From positions 1-10,000 of the forward strand of contig JAIWOB010000063.1 in NCBI GenBank assembly GCA_020217065.1: 10,000 nucleotides of DNA, written 5' to 3'. Positions 7,230 through 10,000 of this stretch are shown in pieces. Made by a program: the position numbers and the translations under genes. The notes beneath the pieces are model-generated. The model ran no database searches. It was not told the DNA's origin and saw only the letters and a list, made by a program, of their open reading frames with translations. This stretch comes from Chloroflexota bacterium. GTDB lineage: Bacteria > Chloroflexota > Anaerolineae > Anaerolineales > Villigracilaceae. Each line of letters opens with the position of its first letter. The stretch's first letter is position 1.

Positions 7230-7237
7230 CCAGCCCT

Positions 7238-7921
7238 ATGAAACTATCCGTTATCATTCCCGTTTACAATGAAATTGAAAGCATCCGAACTATTTTAAAG
7301 CGCGTCCAGGAGCAAAACCTTGCCCACGAAATTATCGTCGTGGACGACGGTTCGAAAGACGGCACGCGCGATATTTTGAAGGAAATGGACGGCAAGGACG
7401 GCGTGCGGGTCATTTTGCACGAGCGCAACCAGGGCAAGGGGGCGGCGGTCCGCACCGGCATGGCGGCGGCGCAGGGCGATGTGCTTTTGATTCAAGACGC
7501 CGACCTCGAATACGACCCGCGCGATTATCCCACCCTGCTGCGCCCCATCCGCGAAGGCGTGGCGGACGTGGTCTACGGGTCGCGCTTTTTGGGCGGTTCG
7601 CGCCGCGTCACGATGTTTTGGCACATGGTCGCCAACCAAATGCTGACCTTCATGACCAATATCCTTTACGATACCATTTTGACGGATATGGAAACCGGTT
7701 ACAAGGTCTTTCGGCGCGAAGTTCTCAACGGCATGACGCTGCGCGCCAATAGTTTTGATTTTGAGCCGGAATTTACCGCCAAAATTCTCAAGCGCAACTT
7801 CCGCATTTTTGAAACGCCGATTACGTTCAATCCGCGCGATTATTCGCAGGGAAAGAAGATTAAATTGCGCGACGCTTTTGAAGCGGTGTGGACTCTGTTG
7901 AAGTATCGTTTTGTGGAATGA
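7238..7921 (+). CDS. GT2 family glycosyltransferase, dolichol/polyprenyl-phosphate mannosyltransferase-like
   Basis: This 227-residue protein is a single GT-A domain with no membrane segment, close in size to soluble DPM1-type enzymes, which move mannose (or glucose) from a nucleotide sugar to a polyprenyl phosphate at the membrane face. It opens with SVIIPVYNE (4-12), then VVDDGSKDGT (34-43), the metal-binding QDADLEYDP (86-94), VYGSRF (112-117), TDMETGYKVF (149-158) and a C-terminal ITFNPRDYSQGKKI (195-208), all characteristic of the DPMS-like branch. It is the only plus-strand gene, divergent from the AAA+ operon, and ends in a hairpin that includes the last base of its stop codon. Many bacterial members are simply annotated as glycosyltransferase family 2; donor sugar and acceptor cannot be read from the sequence. 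A polyprenyl-phosphate acceptor would fit the nearby mevalonate kinase, but this is inference. Confidence 0.93.
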   Translation: MKLSVIIPVYNEIESIRTILKRVQEQNLAHEIIVVDDGSKDGTRDILKEMDGKDGVRVILHERNQGKGAAVRTGMAAAQGDVLLIQDADLEYDPRDYPTLLRPIREGVADVVYGSRFLGGSRRVTMFWHMVANQMLTFMTNILYDTILTDMETGYKVFRREVLNGMTLRANSFDFEPEFTAKILKRNFRIFETPITFNPRDYSQGKKIKLRDAFEAVWTLLKYRFVE

Positions 7922-7940
7922 GCGCGCGCTGCGGCGCGCT
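7921..7940 (+). other. GC-rich hairpin overlapping the GT2 stop codon
   Basis: AGCGCGC (7921-7927) pairs perfectly with GCGCGCT (7934-7940) across a 6-base loop. The first stem base is the last base of the TGA stop codon. No T tract follows directly. It may protect the 3' end or assist the terminator 12 bases farther on. Confidence 0.5.
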
Positions 7941-7952
7941 TGTATAGAATTC

Positions 7953-7979
7953 GCCCCGCCGCGCGGGGCTTTTGTTTTT
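7953..7979 (+). terminator. Intrinsic terminator of the GT2 gene
   Basis: GCCCCGC (7953-7959) pairs perfectly with GCGGGGC (7963-7969) over a 3-base loop, followed by TTTTGTTTTT (7970-7979), the textbook form for plus-strand termination. On the minus strand no T run follows the stem, so it should not stop the converging HEAT-repeat gene. The remaining bases to 8054 show no gene or clear structure. Confidence 0.85.
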
Positions 7980-8054
7980 CGCCGTCCCTTTTGACTGAAG
8001 CGGGCGGCGACGTGAGGCGCAATCAGCCGTGGGCGTTTCTTGACGCCGTCGCGT

Positions 8055-9056
8055 TCAGCCTCGTTTCCAGTCCGTTTCGTTTTCGTCGTCTTCCTCTTCG
8101 AAATCCTCTTCTTCGAAGTTAAAGAAATCGAATTGATTCATATCCTCCATGAAGTCGAGGTTTTCCAGGGCGTCGTCGAGGTATTCGGATAATTCCTCGT
8201 CTTCGGTCTGGTCCGCCAGGCTGACCAGATAGGCGCGCGCTTCGTCGCCGCCAATTTGCGAAAGCGACCAAATGGCGGCAATCGCCGTTTCGTTTTCTTC
8301 CTCTTCGTCGTCGAGGGTTTGAATGAGCATCGGGACGGATTCTTGGATGGCGAGCGCGCCTGCCGCTTCGATGGCGGCGGTTTTGACCTGCGGCTCTTCG
8401 TCAAACAGTTTATCCAGCACGTCGGCGTTCCAGCGTTCGTCTTGGGAATGTCCCATGGCGCGCAGGGCGCTGGCGACCCAGGCGGGGTCGGCGCGCTCAT
8501 AAGCCGATTCAATCAGCGCGGGAATTTCCTCGCGCGAGGAGAACGCCAGGACTTCAAGGGCGTGACGGCGCAGGTCGGCGCTGTTTTCTCCGCGAATGAC
8601 GGAAATGAGGGCGTCTTCGATTTGGCGCTCGACGCTCCCGCCGATTTTTTCATATTCGCCCAGCAGGAGGAATTCCCCCAGCAGGTTCAACGCCGCAAGG
8701 CGCGGCGCGGAGTCGCTGTCGGCGAGGAAAATATCTACAATCTTGCCGACCAGTTTCGGGTCTTCCGATTCGGCAAGCAAACCAATTGCGCGCGCGCGGA
8801 CTTCGGAATCGGGGTCGTCCAGCAGCGCTTTGCCAATCTCTTCATAAGAGACGAGCGTATCTTCGTCGAAATGTTCCTGTAGCTTTTCAAGCAGTTGGCG
8901 TTTGCGTTTCGGCTCGATGTTGCCCCAGACGTCGAGAAACAGGCGCAGGGAGGCGGGGTCTAAATCGGAATAGTATTTGAGATGTCCCTGCGGAATGGAT
9001 TTCTTTGCGTCTTGCAGGGTTTCCAGGACGGTTTGAAAGGAAATTTGTTTTGACAT
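8055..9056 (-). CDS. HEAT-repeat protein with acidic C-terminal tail
   Basis: This 333-residue protein is built of paired helices typical of HEAT/PBS-lyase-type repeats, for example SEVRARAIGLLAES (84-97), PRLAALNLLGEFL (118-130), DLRRHALEVLAF (161-172), WVASALRAMGHS (193-204), QVKTAAIEAAGAL (223-235) and ENETAIAAIWSLSQIG (254-269). Such repeats form curved scaffolds for protein binding; no catalytic residues are apparent. Residues 302-328 are an extreme Asp/Glu/Phe tail, probably disordered, and the whole protein is strongly acidic. There is no signal peptide or membrane segment, so it should be cytosolic. The ATG stands 6 bases after the stop of the upstream RseP-type gene, without a Shine-Dalgarno sequence, which suggests translational coupling and possibly a shared task. 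No partner can be named. The fold is fairly sure, the function unknown. Confidence 0.8.
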   Translation of the reverse strand: MSKQISFQTVLETLQDAKKSIPQGHLKYYSDLDPASLRLFLDVWGNIEPKRKRQLLEKLQEHFDEDTLVSYEEIGKALLDDPDSEVRARAIGLLAESEDPKLVGKIVDIFLADSDSAPRLAALNLLGEFLLLGEYEKIGGSVERQIEDALISVIRGENSADLRRHALEVLAFSSREEIPALIESAYERADPAWVASALRAMGHSQDERWNADVLDKLFDEEPQVKTAAIEAAGALAIQESVPMLIQTLDDEEEENETAIAAIWSLSQIGGDEARAYLVSLADQTEDEELSEYLDDALENLDFMEDMNQFDFFNFEEEDFEEEDDENETDWKRG

Positions 9057-9062
9057 GGCGGG

Positions 9063-10000
9063 CTAAGGAGTTGGAATTTGAACCGGATTGACAAAGTCCA
9101 TGATGTTGATGAAGAGCATCAGGACGATGAGCAGGAGCATGGCGACGCCGTTGACGGCGTTTTCCCATTGCGGCGGGACGCGCTTTCGGAAGAGGATTTC
9201 CGGCAGGGTGAAGAGAATGCGCCCGCCGTCGAGCGCGGGGATGGGAAGCAGGTTCATCACTCCGAGGGAAATGCTGAGAACGCCGACCAGGTTGAGAGTC
9301 CAGTTCGTAGGTTCGGGAGCGGCGCCGGGAGGGGCGGCGGCGGCTTCCTGGCGGCTGCTGACGTCTTCTTCTACGGCGATGTCGAACATATCGAAGATTC
9401 CCTTGAAACCGATAAAGCGCGCGTCTTCCGGCGCAATCGCCCCTTGAATCAGCGCGACGGGAAGGTAGACGATAAAGGCGGCTTGGAGAGTCGTAATCAT
9501 CGTTCCGCCCGCAACGCTTTCAAGGAAGGTCGCCGGGCGGGTGGGATATCCAAGCCCGACGCCGAGCGCGCCCTCGCTGGCTTTCCTGCTCGAAAGCGGC
9601 GTGGCGTTGACGACGACTTGTTCGCCGTTGCGCTCGATGAGCATTTCGACAGGCTGGTCGAGGTTTGCTTTGATGATGGCGATGGCGGTTTCAACTTCGA
9701 CGACGCTTTCCCCGTTGATGGAGAGAAGGACGTCGCCCGCTTGAATGCCCGCTTGCGCGGCGGGCGAGCTTTCCATCACCGAATTGATTTTGACCTTGCC
9801 CGGCGCGGGGACGCCTTCCAAAGAGACCAGCAGAGAGAATACGACGACGGCGGTCAGCAGATTCATGAACGGACCCGCGAAGAGGACGACCAGCCGTTTC
9901 CAGGGATTTGCGGAAGCCAGTCCGCCGGGAATCTCGGGGTCGTTTTCCCCTTTGGGGCGGACAAAGCCGCCGAGGGGCAGGGCGTGGATGGTGAACTCAG
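9063..10000 (-). CDS. rseP: RIP metalloprotease RseP (site-2 protease, M50 family), N-terminus beyond window
   Basis: The frame is open at the right edge: 311 full codons lie in the window, and an internal ATG at 9866 is not the real start because homologous sequence (ALPLGGFVRPKGEND, then PWKRLVVLFAGPFMN) continues upstream of it. Site-2 proteases cut membrane-embedded substrates such as anti-sigma factors. Numbering from the first full codon, there is a membrane segment at about 36-60, a PDZ domain at about 65-135 (SPAAQAGIQAGDVLLSING), hydrophobic segments near 160-185, a short Ala/Pro-rich spacer (218-229), the second active-site motif NLLPIPALDGG (249-259) with D257 as predicted zinc ligand, and a final membrane segment near 282-300. 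The zinc-binding HExxH helix should lie just beyond 10000. The HEAT-repeat gene follows by 6 bases. Family assignment is firm; substrate is unknown. Confidence 0.93.
   Translation of the reverse strand, partial: EFTIHALPLGGFVRPKGENDPEIPGGLASANPWKRLVVLFAGPFMNLLTAVVVFSLLVSLEGVPAPGKVKINSVMESSPAAQAGIQAGDVLLSINGESVVEVETAIAIIKANLDQPVEMLIERNGEQVVVNATPLSSRKASEGALGVGLGYPTRPATFLESVAGGTMITTLQAAFIVYLPVALIQGAIAPEDARFIGFKGIFDMFDIAVEEDVSSRQEAAAAPPGAAPEPTNWTLNLVGVLSISLGVMNLLPIPALDGGRILFTLPEILFRKRVPPQWENAVNGVAMLLLIVLMLFINIMDFVNPVQIPTP

Noticed and set aside
8256..8882. Plus-strand frame of 208 codons
   Set aside because: Antisense to the HEAT-repeat gene; its composition mirrors the acidic repeats on the other strand.
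9864..9866. ATG at 9866 as start of the site-2 protease
   Set aside because: The frame continues upstream with conserved family sequence to the window edge, and a start here would remove the zinc-binding helix.

Overview
The window most resembles a chromosome segment of a Chloroflexota bacterium, probably class Anaerolineae. This is inference from gene content: a mevalonate-pathway kinase, a long secreted GH3 enzyme with a C-terminal membrane part, an archaeal-style DHH phosphoesterase, and leaderless-looking promoters beside Shine-Dalgarno genes. GC content looks moderately high. No phylogenetic test was possible. I see no tRNA, rRNA, CRISPR array, phage gene or insertion sequence.

Layout. 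Eight protein genes fill nearly all of the sequence, seven on the minus strand and one on the plus strand. Read in the direction of minus-strand transcription, from right to left, they are: an RseP-type site-2 protease (cut by the right edge) followed 6 bases later by an acidic HEAT-repeat protein; then, after a convergent gap, a divergent promoter from which a winged-helix AAA+ ATPase, a DHH phosphoesterase and a mevalonate kinase-like GHMP kinase run as a tight operon (gaps of 22 and 5 bases). Next are a glycerophosphodiester phosphodiesterase and a large GH3 glycosidase-like protein (cut by the left edge), each behind a gap of about 115 bases. The single plus-strand gene is a dolichol-phosphate-mannose-synthase-like GT2 glycosyltransferase. 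It shares the divergent promoter region with the AAA+ operon and ends in a strong intrinsic terminator.

How the genes fit together. Several concern membrane and envelope: mevalonate phosphorylation feeds isoprenoid and polyprenyl carrier synthesis, the GT2 enzyme may transfer sugar to such a carrier, GDPD recycles phospholipid head groups, RseP cleaves membrane proteins, and the GH3 protein probably acts on outer polysaccharide or peptidoglycan. This is a thematic link only. The AAA+ and DHH proteins have no assigned substrate here.

I did not find a clear new system. The best second looks are the GH3 protein that lacks the usual acid/base histidine, the AAA+/DHH/kinase operon, the altered kinase N-terminal motif, the two promoters placed for leaderless mRNAs, and an imperfect nested inverted repeat between the kinase and GDPD genes.
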